Positions 17,611-26,277 of a DNA stretch of 64,000 nt are shown here, one piece after another. Every line of letters begins with the position of its first letter. Position 1 is the first letter of the stretch. The DNA is from G963667675 sp965197565. Its GTDB lineage: Bacteria > Chloroflexota > Dehalococcoidia > Lucifugimonadales > UBA3495. A program made the position numbers and the translations under genes. The stretch covers positions 744,001-808,000 of the forward strand of contig CBDANK010000004.1 in NCBI GenBank assembly GCA_965197565.1, given 5' to 3'. Under the pieces are notes generated by a model. The model ran no database searches. It saw nothing but the letters and a program-made list of their open reading frames with translations, and was not told the DNA's origin.

Positions 17611-18957
17611 ATGCTGAAATGGGGCGGCAAAGGGCTGTTGGCGGTTTTCCTGGCCGTGCTGGTGCTGGCAGCCAGCCACAAGGATTTCCGGCCGTCAACG
17701 TTGGACCTGACGGTGAACCCTTACAGGTACAGCTTGGTCCGCTGGGAGGTGTCCCACTTCCTGGACAAGTGGGTCCACAAGTTGGCCGACCTGATGCCTT
17801 GGACTTCGGAGCCGTCTCGCCAAGAGCGGATAGACCAGGTTAAAGCCTTCTTCGACTTGGGCCAGCGCCAACGGGAACTGGAGGGCCGGTTGCTGCCGCA
17901 AGCTTCTGGCACAGGGGGTCCGGTGTCTCCGGACCAAGTCCAAGTACTAAGCACTGAGCTAGAAACCATCGTAAAACAACGGGAGCGCATTCGGTCGACG
18001 GTGGAGGAGACCATCGAGTCCGAAATCAGTGCGGTACTCTCCCAGGAGGGGTTCGCTTCCCGAATCGGCCTCATCTTCCCCCCAGTGGACGCGGTGTACT
18101 CCAGTTCCCCCGGAGTGCTCATCTTGTCGCCTAGGGACCGTATCCAACGCTTGGATACCATCCTGATGAAACCGGGATTGAACGATGAAACCAGGGACCG
18201 GATTGAAAACCGCATTCTGCGCCAGGAAAACCTGGCGGCCTTGGTGGAAAGCTCTGGCGGCGTGGCCGCCTTTCCCAGTGTGGTTTCGGAGTCGGTGGGT
18301 CTGCACCAAGCGATGGTCATCACCGCCCATGAGTGGCTGCATCATTGGTTTTTCTTTCAGCCCTTGGGCCAGCACTTTTGGGACAACACTCAAATGATCA
18401 CTTTGAATGAGACCGCGGCTACTCTGGGCGGCCAAGCCATCGGCGACCGCGCCTTTACGGCCATGACCGGCCAGCAGGTCATTCGGGAGCCTCAGCCCCG
18501 GTCGGCCGAGGAGAAGGACGCCTTCGATTTCAATGCTGCCATGCGGGAGACCCGGCTAAGGACGGAAGAGTTGCTGGCCGAGGGGAAGATCGAGAAGGCC
18601 GAAGCCTATATGGAGGAGCGCCGTCAACTCATGGCGGCCAACGGCCATTTCATCCGAAAAATCAACCAGGCTTTCTTCGCTTTCCACGAGTCCTACGCCA
18701 CCAGTGCGGCGTCCATAAGCGCCATCGACGAACAACTTAGGAAGCTGCGCGGCAGTACCGACTCCCTGGAGGATTTCATCAAGACCGTGGCTACTTTTTC
18801 CAAGTACCAGGACTTCTTGGACCATCTGGACCAATTAGGGATAAAGACTCCCAAGCACCGGCTCTACGCAGCCGTTGACGCCCCAATGGGGCTTCGCCCT
18901 ATTTCACCACCAAGTCCGTACTCATACGGGAGAGTCGTTCACAGCCGGTTTCGGTGA
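17611..18957 (+). CDS. Membrane-anchored HExxH putative metallopeptidase
   Basis: I do not recognise a named family. The 448-residue protein starts with one hydrophobic segment (GLLAVFLAVLVLAAS, residues 8-22), likely a membrane anchor with the rest outside. Helical and charged regions follow. At residues 240-244 there is HEWLH and at 266-274 NETAATLGG, so HExxH is followed 22 residues later by Glu in an E-x-x-A-x-x-x-G context, the pattern of gluzincin zinc peptidases. The region after 290 is helical and Glu/Arg-rich. The 3' end overlaps the convergent M24-family gene by 59 bases. Peptidase activity is inferred from the motif only. Confidence 0.6.
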   Translation: MLKWGGKGLLAVFLAVLVLAASHKDFRPSTLDLTVNPYRYSLVRWEVSHFLDKWVHKLADLMPWTSEPSRQERIDQVKAFFDLGQRQRELEGRLLPQASGTGGPVSPDQVQVLSTELETIVKQRERIRSTVEETIESEISAVLSQEGFASRIGLIFPPVDAVYSSSPGVLILSPRDRIQRLDTILMKPGLNDETRDRIENRILRQENLAALVESSGGVAAFPSVVSESVGLHQAMVITAHEWLHHWFFFQPLGQHFWDNTQMITLNETAATLGGQAIGDRAFTAMTGQQVIREPQPRSAEEKDAFDFNAAMRETRLRTEELLAEGKIEKAEAYMEERRQLMAANGHFIRKINQAFFAFHESYATSAASISAIDEQLRKLRGSTDSLEDFIKTVATFSKYQDFLDHLDQLGIKTPKHRLYAAVDAPMGLRPISPPSPYSYGRVVHSRFR

Positions 18958-20050
18958 CCAGCAGAGTTTCCCCTGAAGCCATGGCGAGACCCCGGTCGCT
19001 GTCCAAGATACCCGGGTGGGGGAAGAGGACCATGTTGGGCTGGACCACCACCGGGTTGCCGGTGTAAATCATGGGGTAGTCCATCCAGGTTGGCGGGTAC
19101 AAGGCCCCCAGGCTGTAGCCGCAAGCGTTTGTCCGGTGCTTACGATAGCCGGCGTCGTCCAACACCTTGGCATTGACGTCGAACAGCTCGCCGAAAGTGA
19201 CCCCGGGCTTGCAGGCCTCCTGCACCGCCTTGAGGGCTTCGACCGTCGCTCCGTGCATTCTCACCTGCTGAGGGTCGGGCCGGCCGGTCAGGACGGTGCG
19301 CATGTGGCAGGCGTGATAGTGGCGATAAGCAGCCCCGATCTCTATCTGAACCTGGTCGTCGTCGCCGATGATGCCGTGGCCGGTAAAATGCCGGACCATC
19401 AATGCCCTCTCCCCCGATCCTATGATCCAGCGGCTGGCAGGGTAATCGCCCCCGCCCTTAAACACGACCCCGTGCATCGCGGCGAAGAGGTCCAGCTCGG
19501 AAGTCCCCGGCTGGATCAGACGGTGGGCCTCCTCCAAGGCGGTATCAGCCAATTCCGCTGCTTTGCGGACGTAAGCGATCTCAGCTGCGCTCTTTACCAA
19601 GCGCAGCTCACTGACCAAGTGAGATGCGTCCTCCAAACGGCAGAAGTCATCCAGCGCCGCCTTTACCATTTCCCATCTTCGGCCGGTCAGAGTCCAAGCC
19701 TCCAATTCCACTCCCAACCGTTTGCCCCGGCAATCCTTTTCCTCCAAGATGTCCCGCAAGTCCATTCCGGGGTTAGCGTCGCCCCGGTCCACCCAGATTC
19801 GCACGTCGTCTATGACGGAAGTAAATCTGGATTGCCGGAGGTCGGCGGAACGGGTCAGGAGCACCAGGTCGCCGTCAGTTCCCATATATAGGCACTGGAA
19901 CTGGGAATAGCCCATGGTATCGTAGCCAGTCAGGTAGTACATACTCTCTTGGCGGAACATTAGGAGCCCATCCAAATCTTGTTCTTCCATGGCCGCTATG
20001 GCCTTTTGCCTACGGCCGGCCAATTCCTCTTTGGTAAAGTGCAAGACCAT
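18899..20050 (-). CDS. M24-family pita-bread protein without metal ligands
   Basis: This 383-residue homologue of Xaa-Pro aminopeptidase/creatinase has a creatinase N domain (1-140) and a pita-bread domain (150-383). The start ATG 20050 has AGGAGGGGG upstream. The five metal ligands of active M24 peptidases are replaced. 'DxG' is IEIG, the second Asp region is HACHMRT, the GHG histidine is GYSLG, 'EPG' is PHPGIL, and the last Glu region is LAMASGE. The segment GYSLGALYPPTWMDY resembles ectoine hydrolase (DoeA) and related non-peptidase members such as creatinase. It probably hydrolyses a small C-N bond rather than peptides. The actual substrate is unknown. Confidence 0.8.
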   Translation of the reverse strand: MVLHFTKEELAGRRQKAIAAMEEQDLDGLLMFRQESMYYLTGYDTMGYSQFQCLYMGTDGDLVLLTRSADLRQSRFTSVIDDVRIWVDRGDANPGMDLRDILEEKDCRGKRLGVELEAWTLTGRRWEMVKAALDDFCRLEDASHLVSELRLVKSAAEIAYVRKAAELADTALEEAHRLIQPGTSELDLFAAMHGVVFKGGGDYPASRWIIGSGERALMVRHFTGHGIIGDDDQVQIEIGAAYRHYHACHMRTVLTGRPDPQQVRMHGATVEALKAVQEACKPGVTFGELFDVNAKVLDDAGYRKHRTNACGYSLGALYPPTWMDYPMIYTGNPVVVQPNMVLFPHPGILDSDRGLAMASGETLLVTETGCERLSRMSTDLVVK

Positions 20051-20184
20051 CTTCCCCCTCCTGTCTTTAAGTGCTTCATTGCATTCATTGCGGGCAACTC
20101 TCGCTTTTACCCGCAAACAACCTCGGACATGACCCAAATTTCCTAAGGAGCCGCCCTGTTTGGGCCGGCGGGCGGGAATTGGAA

Positions 20185-21396
20185 TCACACCCAGGGCGTT
20201 CGCTTGGAGCGTTCCTTTTCCGATGTGTAAGCCAACAGGCCCTCACGCTCCAGGGCCTGGGACACTATGTCCTTGAATAGCCGACGGTCCGAGGTGCGCA
20301 CCACCGCTTGCTCATGGGCTTCCGAAATGGCTACCGGGTATCCTTGGCCCCCCCGGCATTGGTCCAGAATGAGACTGTGGCCCAGGTCCAACAACCCCTT
20401 GTCCCTAGCGACCCACTCCGGCACCTCTACGCGGGCGATCTCCTCGCCGGCGTGCAAGTAATAGAAATAGACCTGCTGATCGTCTCCGTAGTTTTCCCTG
20501 GGCACCGATGAGTTGGTCCGGTAAATGGGGGAGCGCCATCCGGGATGCAGCAGCCGCTGGAATAGCTCCCGGTCCAAGAACTCGTTGGCTAGGTTGCAAG
20601 GAGAAAGGACGGAGCGCCGGTTGCCGCAAGCCCGGCGGCAGCGGGCCGCCTCATGGGGGCACAAGCAGCGCCGGACCGCGTTGACCACTTCGGTGCTGCG
20701 GGGAAGCGAGACATAAGCGGCTAAAGTAAGCGGCCGGCGTTGGGATAGGACTCTGAGCTTCTCCAACGCTTGCAGAAAGCGGCCTTGGATTATGGCATCC
20801 CGTACGAAGGGCCGGTAGCCCTGGCCTGACAAACCCCAAAGGACAAGAGAGCCGTCGACCAAGGCTAGGGCGGGCAGGTCTGTGGGCAGTTCGCTGGCCG
20901 CCTCCGCCAGCCGCTCCAGTTCCATCACGGTGCGCACCAAGCCCAGGAGAGGGCCGGAAACCGGCTCCTCTTGGGCCGGATTGGCCGGGTCTACCAAGTA
21001 GAGGTCCAGCGGGTCGGTTGCCAGGTAGGGCTGGCTGAAGAAAGCGGCATCCGGTTGGGACCCGTAGGTCAAGACACAACCGCCCAGATTGATCAGGAAA
21101 CAACTCACCGGCAAATGGCGGTCCACATCGATGTGGGAGCCGTCCACCGCCGCCACACACCAGTCCCTGGGGGGAGCAGGGCAGGCATAGCCGCCCACCA
21201 GGGCCTCTTTTGCGTGGGCGGCCAGATACGGCCGTTCCGATGCCGTTCGAGTTGCTGCTTGGGCAGCGGCTTGGTCCACTTGGGCGGCGGAGTCCAACAG
21301 GGCTTTCAAGCGTAGTTGCCGGTCGTTTTGGCTGCGGCCCAAGCGCCGGGCTACTTGGTCCAACTGGAGCGCGACCTCCCCCAAATCAAAAGGCAC
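20185..21396 (-). CDS. NurA-domain nuclease
   Basis: This 403-residue protein contains a NurA nuclease domain. The first catalytic block is CVAAVDGSH (about 79-87), the second LALVDGSLVLWG, and the C-terminal block AISEAHEQAVV. NurA is a manganese-dependent 5'-3' exonuclease/endonuclease that works with the HerA hexameric translocase in DNA end resection. No HerA is adjacent. The middle contains a Cys-rich stretch (RCLCPHEAARCRRACGNRR) that could bind zinc and is not standard. GTG 21396 begins four bases after the SelB stop, so the two genes are co-transcribed. Confidence 0.8.
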   Translation of the reverse strand: MPFDLGEVALQLDQVARRLGRSQNDRQLRLKALLDSAAQVDQAAAQAATRTASERPYLAAHAKEALVGGYACPAPPRDWCVAAVDGSHIDVDRHLPVSCFLINLGGCVLTYGSQPDAAFFSQPYLATDPLDLYLVDPANPAQEEPVSGPLLGLVRTVMELERLAEAASELPTDLPALALVDGSLVLWGLSGQGYRPFVRDAIIQGRFLQALEKLRVLSQRRPLTLAAYVSLPRSTEVVNAVRRCLCPHEAARCRRACGNRRSVLSPCNLANEFLDRELFQRLLHPGWRSPIYRTNSSVPRENYGDDQQVYFYYLHAGEEIARVEVPEWVARDKGLLDLGHSLILDQCRGGQGYPVAISEAHEQAVVRTSDRRLFKDIVSQALEREGLLAYTSEKERSKRTPWV

Positions 21397-21400
21397 GGCT

Positions 21401-23266
21401 CTACCTTAGGACGCGCTCGTCGCCGACGCGGCGAGTAATACGCTGTTGGTCAAGATATTCCAGCAAAGGCAGCATATACTTGCGGCTGGAGTTGAACATG
21501 GTCCGCGCTTCAGCGACGGTAATGCTCCCAAAAGCGCCAAGATGGGCAATAATCTTGTCGGCCATCTCTTGATAGGCGGAGGCGGCAAACACCACCGATT
21601 CGTTGACTTTTATCACTTTGCCGCTGTCGCATAAAGCCCCCAGCAATTCCGGGTCCAAGGGTTGGCCGCCGGATGGGGAGTAGGGGTCGCGCTCCAGCGC
21701 CGACAGAAACGACTCGGCTTGTTGTTGCATTTGGGGGGTTAAAGAGACCTCATGGCCGGGGAGGTGCAGCGATTGACCGGTCTCCGCCACGCAGCCCTCG
21801 CCGGTCAACCGGGCCATAGTCTTGGTGAAAACCGGCTGGGATTGACCCAAGCGGTTGCGGACCTCTTGGAGGGGCATCCCCCGCCGCAAAGGGTACTGGT
21901 TGTGGTAGGTCTTCAGGGCCGCGAAGAGCTTGCTTTTCAAGACACCCCAACCTTGGGCGGAGTAAACAACGGCGTCGTTGTCGGAGCCCAAATCTCCCAG
22001 GACTACTACGCTCCCTTGGGAAGCGAGTTGGTCAATTCGTTCCAACACCTCCGGCTGAGGCAAATTGGAGCGTCTGGAGAGAGTGTTCAGGTCGCAGGGC
22101 CCCCACTGTTCCGCCACGCTGAGCAGGACGTCCTCCCCGGTGCCTTGGTCCAGCATCATCAACCGTTCCATCACCTCGGGGTTGAACCTCCGATGGCGGC
22201 GTCTGGGGCTGGGGTCGGCCACTTGCCCTCCTCCCAGGGTGTCCTCGGCGGAACGGATGACGAAGAAGTCTCCCTTTACCATAGGCAAAGAGTCCGCCAA
22301 GAGAATCTGCACCCAACCTTCACTGCCTGCGGTCAACCGGTCGGCGTCCAGCAACCGCACCCGGGCGGTGGATTCGCTGGTGAACAAGTGAAAAGTGACC
22401 CCTTCATTGTGACGCAGGCTGTGAGACGCTTGGGGCGCCATTCTCAACCGGGCGTCCAAACGCTGAGTGGGGCGCAGCCAGCCGGGAGAGGTCAAGAGTT
22501 CCCCTCTCTGGACGTCAGCGCGGGATAGGCCGGAAAGGTTTACTGCTAAGCGCACTCCAGGCTGGGTCCGGTCAACTTTCGACTTGTGGCTCTGCAAGCC
22601 TCTGATTCTGCCGCGGCGGCCCGAACCGGCCAGTTCCACCTCTTGGCCGACCTCCAAGGCACCGTCAATAAGAGTGCCGGTGACTACGGTGCCAAAGCCG
22701 GCGATGGAAAAACACCGGTCGACGGGAAGCCTGGGCCGGCCCAAGTCCTTTCGAGATTCGGTCTCGTCTAATATTTCGTCGATTACAGCCCTCAAGCCGT
22801 CAAGGCCCTCTCCGGTATACGCCGATACCCCCACCATAGGGCAGCCTTGGAAGGAGGTGCCTTCCAAAACATCCTCCACCTCGGCTTTGACCAGCTCCAC
22901 CAATTCATCTTCCACCAAGTCCGTTTTGGTGATGACCACCAAGCCCCGGCGGATCTGGAGGATGTCGAGAATGGCCAGGTGTTCCCGAGTCTGGGGCATA
23001 ACGCTCTCGTCGGCGGCCACGATGAGCAAGGCTAAGTCAATGGCGCCGACTCCGGCCAGCATGTTCTTGATGAAACGCTCGTGGCCGGGCACGTCGACGA
23101 TGCTGACCTCACGCCCGCTGGGCAAGGTCATCCAAGCAAAACCCAAGTCGACCGTCATCTCCCTTTCTCTTTCCTCGGGGAGCCGGTCCGGGTCGATGTT
23201 GGTCAGAGCCTTAACCAGGGTGGACTTCCCGTGGTCCACGTGGCCGGCGGTTCCTATCACGTACAT
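21401..23266 (-). CDS. selB: Selenocysteine-specific elongation factor SelB
   Basis: SelB is the GTPase that brings Sec-tRNA to recoded UGA codons by binding the SECIS hairpin. This protein of 621 residues has G1 GHVDHGKS (8-15), switch II DVPGH (about 58-62) and a TKTD base-recognition motif near residue 112. It lacks the EF-Tu-type shape after domain III. From about 380 on it carries winged-helix modules, as SelB does for RNA binding; the C-terminal block DKIIAHLGAFGSITVAEAR is typical. No selA, selD or tRNA-Sec is seen in the window. It heads an operon with NurA. Presence implies selenoproteins elsewhere in the genome. Confidence 0.93.
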   Translation of the reverse strand: MYVIGTAGHVDHGKSTLVKALTNIDPDRLPEEREREMTVDLGFAWMTLPSGREVSIVDVPGHERFIKNMLAGVGAIDLALLIVAADESVMPQTREHLAILDILQIRRGLVVITKTDLVEDELVELVKAEVEDVLEGTSFQGCPMVGVSAYTGEGLDGLRAVIDEILDETESRKDLGRPRLPVDRCFSIAGFGTVVTGTLIDGALEVGQEVELAGSGRRGRIRGLQSHKSKVDRTQPGVRLAVNLSGLSRADVQRGELLTSPGWLRPTQRLDARLRMAPQASHSLRHNEGVTFHLFTSESTARVRLLDADRLTAGSEGWVQILLADSLPMVKGDFFVIRSAEDTLGGGQVADPSPRRRHRRFNPEVMERLMMLDQGTGEDVLLSVAEQWGPCDLNTLSRRSNLPQPEVLERIDQLASQGSVVVLGDLGSDNDAVVYSAQGWGVLKSKLFAALKTYHNQYPLRRGMPLQEVRNRLGQSQPVFTKTMARLTGEGCVAETGQSLHLPGHEVSLTPQMQQQAESFLSALERDPYSPSGGQPLDPELLGALCDSGKVIKVNESVVFAASAYQEMADKIIAHLGAFGSITVAEARTMFNSSRKYMLPLLEYLDQQRITRRVGDERVLR

Positions 23267-23397
23267 CGTGTCATCTCAAATGAGTTCCCTTCGCACACCA
23301 ATTCAAGCACACTTAGCACCCTGATTCTGGCGCCCGCGACACAGGGTTTTCCAAAGTGCGTGTTTGGATCGACTACGATTCTCCCTTTCATCTCATC

Positions 23398-23649
23398 CTA
23401 ACTAGACATCTCTAAGGACTTAGGAGGCGTGAACCACCGCGCGTGGAGGATTTCGCTTTTCCCCATCGGTCGAATGTCTGTGTTGACCAGTGTTAACACC
23501 GCAGTTGTGCTGCCGTCCCCGGTTATGAACTCAACTTCGAATGCTACTTCGTCGTGGTAGGAATGCACTACTGTCCCTATGTCCCCACGTTCCAAGCCTT
23601 GTTCTTCTATATCGCGAGTGAGCACCACTATATCCAACTCTTTAACCAT
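23398..23649 (-). CDS. DUF4926 domain protein
   Basis: This small protein of 83 residues begins MVKELDIVVLTRDIEEQGLE and continues with GDIGTVVHSYHDEVAFEVEF, the full DUF4926 pattern. It forms a small SH3-like barrel. The role is unknown; members often sit beside other small accessory genes. It is 22 bases downstream of a DUF6883 gene on the same strand, after an AGGAG-like site. Confidence 0.8.
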   Translation of the reverse strand: MVKELDIVVLTRDIEEQGLERGDIGTVVHSYHDEVAFEVEFITGDGSTTAVLTLVNTDIRPMGKSEILHARWFTPPKSLEMSS

Positions 23650-23671
23650 GGAACTCCTCCCCGCTGTATGT

Positions 23672-24004
23672 TCATACCGGATATGCTGTCACGAATCGAG
23701 GCCGAGACTCTCCAATCCCTATCATCCACACCGTTCGCATCATTAAAACATTTCCACTAGGCGATTGTAGTAATCCCTCGATAATGTATTTTGTCCCGTA
23801 CTCTGATACTACAGTTCCCGTTACGTCCCTGGTATTGGCTATGGTCAACAAGTCCTGTTTCAACCTCTCGATGTTATTCACATCATACCCTAGATCCGAT
23901 AGCAATAAAGCCTTCCATTTTCCGGTGGTATGAGTCTCGGACAACAAGTATTGGCTGAGTTTTGGTTCCGGTACATAGGCGCTCTCCCAGTTTGGAAGCC
24001 GCAT
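23672..24004 (-). CDS. DUF6883-like protein
   Basis: This 110-residue protein begins MRLPNWESAYVPEPKLSQYL, followed by GKWKALLLSDLGYDVNN, then YGTKYIIEG and a C-terminal VWMIGIGESRPRFVTAYPV. The order matches DUF6883, in which an N-terminal 'LPN.E.A' segment precedes a small alpha/beta domain. Function is unknown; such domains occur near toxin or accessory loci. It starts two bases before the end of hemW and is followed by DUF4926, so hemW, DUF6883 and DUF4926 are likely one transcript. The pairing with DUF4926 is recurrent in my knowledge of genomes but not proof of joint function. Confidence 0.7.
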   Translation of the reverse strand: MRLPNWESAYVPEPKLSQYLLSETHTTGKWKALLLSDLGYDVNNIERLKQDLLTIANTRDVTGTVVSEYGTKYIIEGLLQSPSGNVLMMRTVWMIGIGESRPRFVTAYPV

Positions 24005-24006
24005 TA

Positions 24007-25242
24007 CTAGCCAGAGTCCACAAACCGCAGAAACACCTGGTTGGCGACCAGGTAAGCGGCGCCGGTCAGCCGCAGCCGGCCGTCTTGCCGCTCCAGCATA
24101 CCTAAATTCATCAGCTCTCTTATCTGGGTCCGATACCTTGATTCCAAGTCCGCCCCCACTCGCTCTGAGGCTTCCGCCAGGTCCAAGCCGTCCAGAAGGC
24201 GCAACCCCAGGAACATGGTCTCGGCGCAGGCCGTATCGATGTCGATGCGCTCCCAATTGTCGATGGGGTGGACGGTGTCCAGCATCTTCCCGGTCATAAC
24301 GAAACATGCCTTGGGCTCACTGTCGGCCCACTCTTTGACCTTGGAGATATACAGCCGAGGCGAGGAAACCTGCCAGAACCTGTACTCGGCCAAAAAAGAG
24401 TGGGCGCCCGGTCCCACGCCCAAGTAGGGCAAGTTGCGCCAGTAGCCGAGGTTGTGGCGGCCCCCGCGACCGGGCAGGGACCAGTTGGACACTTCGTAGT
24501 GGCAGTACCCCGCAGCAGCCAGCGCCGCCCTAGCGTGGGAATACATGTCAGCCGCCAGGTCTTCATCGGGCCGGGGCAGGCGCCCTTGCCGCACCCACCG
24601 GTGCATTGGGGTCCCTTCCTCCAGCGTCAAGCAGTAGAGAGAAAGGTGAGCCGGACGCAACGACGTTACTTGCTGCACGGTGTTCCGCCACTGGGGCATA
24701 GTCTGGCCAGACAGGCCGTACATCAGGTCGAGGTTGATGTTGGTAAAGCCGGCGGCGCGGGCGATTTGGAAGGCCCCGGCGGCTTGCTCCGGCCCGTGGC
24801 GGCGGCCCAATTGAGCCAATAGACCGGGGTCAAGGCTTTGCACCCCAATACTCAGCCGGTTGACCCCCTGTGAGAGCAGATAGCCGCACTTGGCCCGGTC
24901 CAAGTCGTCCGGGTTGGCTTCGACAGTTATTTCGGCATTGTTCCGGACCGAGAAAGCATTTCGGACCGCTTCCAGGATCCGGCCTATGTGGCTGTTGGGT
25001 AGATAGGACGGGGTTCCTCCCCCCAGAAAGATCGTGTTAACAGCGGGCCTTTGCAACACCCGCCCCCAGAGAGCTATTTCGCCGGTCACCGCGTCCAAGT
25101 ATGACCCAATCAGGTCCTCGATGCCCTGGTAGGTGTTGAAGTCACAATAGGGGCATTTGGTCTTGCAAAAGGGGACATGGACATAAAGCCCCATCCCGCT
25201 GACTGGAACGATTGCTGTGGTAGTCGGCGGACCGGATGGCAT
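24007..25242 (-). CDS. hemW: Radical SAM heme chaperone HemW
   Basis: HemW is a radical SAM protein related to oxygen-independent coproporphyrinogen oxidase and delivers heme to target proteins. This 411-residue protein has the cluster motif CKTKCPYC at residues 26-33, preceded by GLYVHVPF. GGGTPSYLP and EANPDDL follow, then GVNRLSIGVQS and NLDLMYGLSGQT, and the C-terminal HemW domain includes RHNLGYWRNLPYLGVGPGAH. The lack of the additional Cys of true HemN supports HemW. ATG 25242 is used; an ATG at residue 17 just before the first strand is an alternative. It lies upstream of the DUF6883/DUF4926 pair. Confidence 0.9.
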   Translation of the reverse strand: MPSGPPTTTAIVPVSGMGLYVHVPFCKTKCPYCDFNTYQGIEDLIGSYLDAVTGEIALWGRVLQRPAVNTIFLGGGTPSYLPNSHIGRILEAVRNAFSVRNNAEITVEANPDDLDRAKCGYLLSQGVNRLSIGVQSLDPGLLAQLGRRHGPEQAAGAFQIARAAGFTNINLDLMYGLSGQTMPQWRNTVQQVTSLRPAHLSLYCLTLEEGTPMHRWVRQGRLPRPDEDLAADMYSHARAALAAAGYCHYEVSNWSLPGRGGRHNLGYWRNLPYLGVGPGAHSFLAEYRFWQVSSPRLYISKVKEWADSEPKACFVMTGKMLDTVHPIDNWERIDIDTACAETMFLGLRLLDGLDLAEASERVGADLESRYRTQIRELMNLGMLERQDGRLRLTGAAYLVANQVFLRFVDSG

Positions 25243-25383
25243 AATAGTAATGTGGGAGCGCTCCAGATATGAAAGGGGTTGCTGTCGGGTTCTTCCTTAT
25301 GACTGCTGGCCGGACCTGCCCGGTTTGGCGGATTACAGGATTCCCTGGCGCCGAGGCGGCCTTGCTGAGAGCGGGAGTTTCAG

Positions 25384-25746
25384 CTAATCGACGAGCCGGG
25401 ACGAGCCGTCCACCACTTTAGAAGGGTCCTCGTCCTCGGGCCGGGGAGAGGCCGGCGCGCCCATGTGTTCGTCGACCACGTGCTTAGGCGATAGCTTGAC
25501 CAGAAGAAACACCGCCAAAGCAAGGATTATCAAGTCGTCAAACCTGCCGATAACCGGCACGCGGTCTTTTATCAAGTCCAAGGGCGACACAACGTAAACG
25601 ACGGCCAAGGGCACTAGGGTCCGGAGCGCAATAGGAACGCGTTTATCCCACTGAAGCCGCCATACCAGCCGAAGCAACCGGATTGCCCGCGGCAGGACCC
25701 GAGGCGCTATTAGGAAAAACAGGGGGGTTGCCAACCAATGAAGCAT
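25384..25746 (-). CDS. DUF1232 (YkvA-like) membrane protein
   Basis: This 120-residue protein has the DUF1232 signature VPIALRTLVPLAVVYVVSP and DLIKDRVPVIGRFDDLIILA, followed by a hydrophobic segment and an acidic tail. The DUF1232 core is a short membrane hairpin of unknown role. The N-terminus (WLATPLFFLIAPRVLP) is also hydrophobic. It is monocistronic, with a TATAAT box 35 bases upstream. Confidence 0.85.
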   Translation of the reverse strand: MLHWLATPLFFLIAPRVLPRAIRLLRLVWRLQWDKRVPIALRTLVPLAVVYVVSPLDLIKDRVPVIGRFDDLIILALAVFLLVKLSPKHVVDEHMGAPASPRPEDEDPSKVVDGSSRLVD

Positions 25747-25780
25747 CGTGGGAATCTAATCTCCTGGGGCCTTGAACTCA

Positions 25781-25786
25781 ATTATA
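25781..25786 (-). promoter_or_regulatory. -10 box of DUF1232 gene
   Basis: TATAAT on the minus strand, 35 bases before the start codon at 25746. No clear -35 box is seen. Confidence 0.45.
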
Positions 25787-25823
25787 ATCCAAGTGGGAGC
25801 AACTGGGAATAGCGGGCATTAGG

Positions 25824-26003
25824 GGAGATCTTTGCGTAACTGGTCGCTCAACTTGTCATTCCGACCGGAGGGAGGAATCTAAGGCGTTGGGCCAGAGCCG
25901 TCGCGTCGACCCAGCTACAGACCTAGTGCTTGCTGACATAGGTTTGAGATTCCTCACGGAGTTTATCCTGAGCGCAGCCGAAGGGCTTCGCTACGTTCGG
26001 AAT
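25824..26003. repeat. 180-bp dispersed repeat, inverted copy of 3320-3501
   Basis: Starts GGAGATCTTTGCGTAAC and ends near GCTACGTTCGGAATT. It is the reverse complement of 3320-3501 with scattered mismatches. The stretch 25747-26277 holds no gene, only this repeat and the double-hairpin element that directly abuts it. Confidence 0.8.
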
Positions 26004-26147
26004 TGCTAATGGCCTTGTGAAGGCCACGTAAGGGGATGAAAATGGCCTATTTTCATAACAATGACATGGTTGAGGACCGGAATGACATGGTTGGGAGCCG
26101 GGCGCGAGGCCTTTCTGTCGGGTTGGTTTTAGATGTGATTGCCCTGA
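26001..26147. repeat. Double-hairpin repeat element, copy A
   Basis: Contains GGCCTT-GTG-AAGGCC (26011-26025) and ATGAAAAT-GGCCT-ATTTTCAT (26036-26056), two adjacent stem-loops. After a variable spacer it ends in GTCGGGTTGGTTTTAGATG and a GATTGCCCTGAG segment. Other copies are at 39061-39127 (inverted, hairpin part), 39376-39441 (tail part), 51261-51294 (inverted tail) and 52881-53007 (complete). Confidence 0.8.
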
Positions 26148-26277
26148 GGGCGCCGCCCAAGGCATACGCTATACTGTCACAGTGAAAGCCTCCACTGAAT
26201 GTTCCATATTCATAATCATCCTGGCGTCCGCCGTACCTGCTAAAATCTCAGGGCGGGCCTGAAAAATAAACGGAGCG

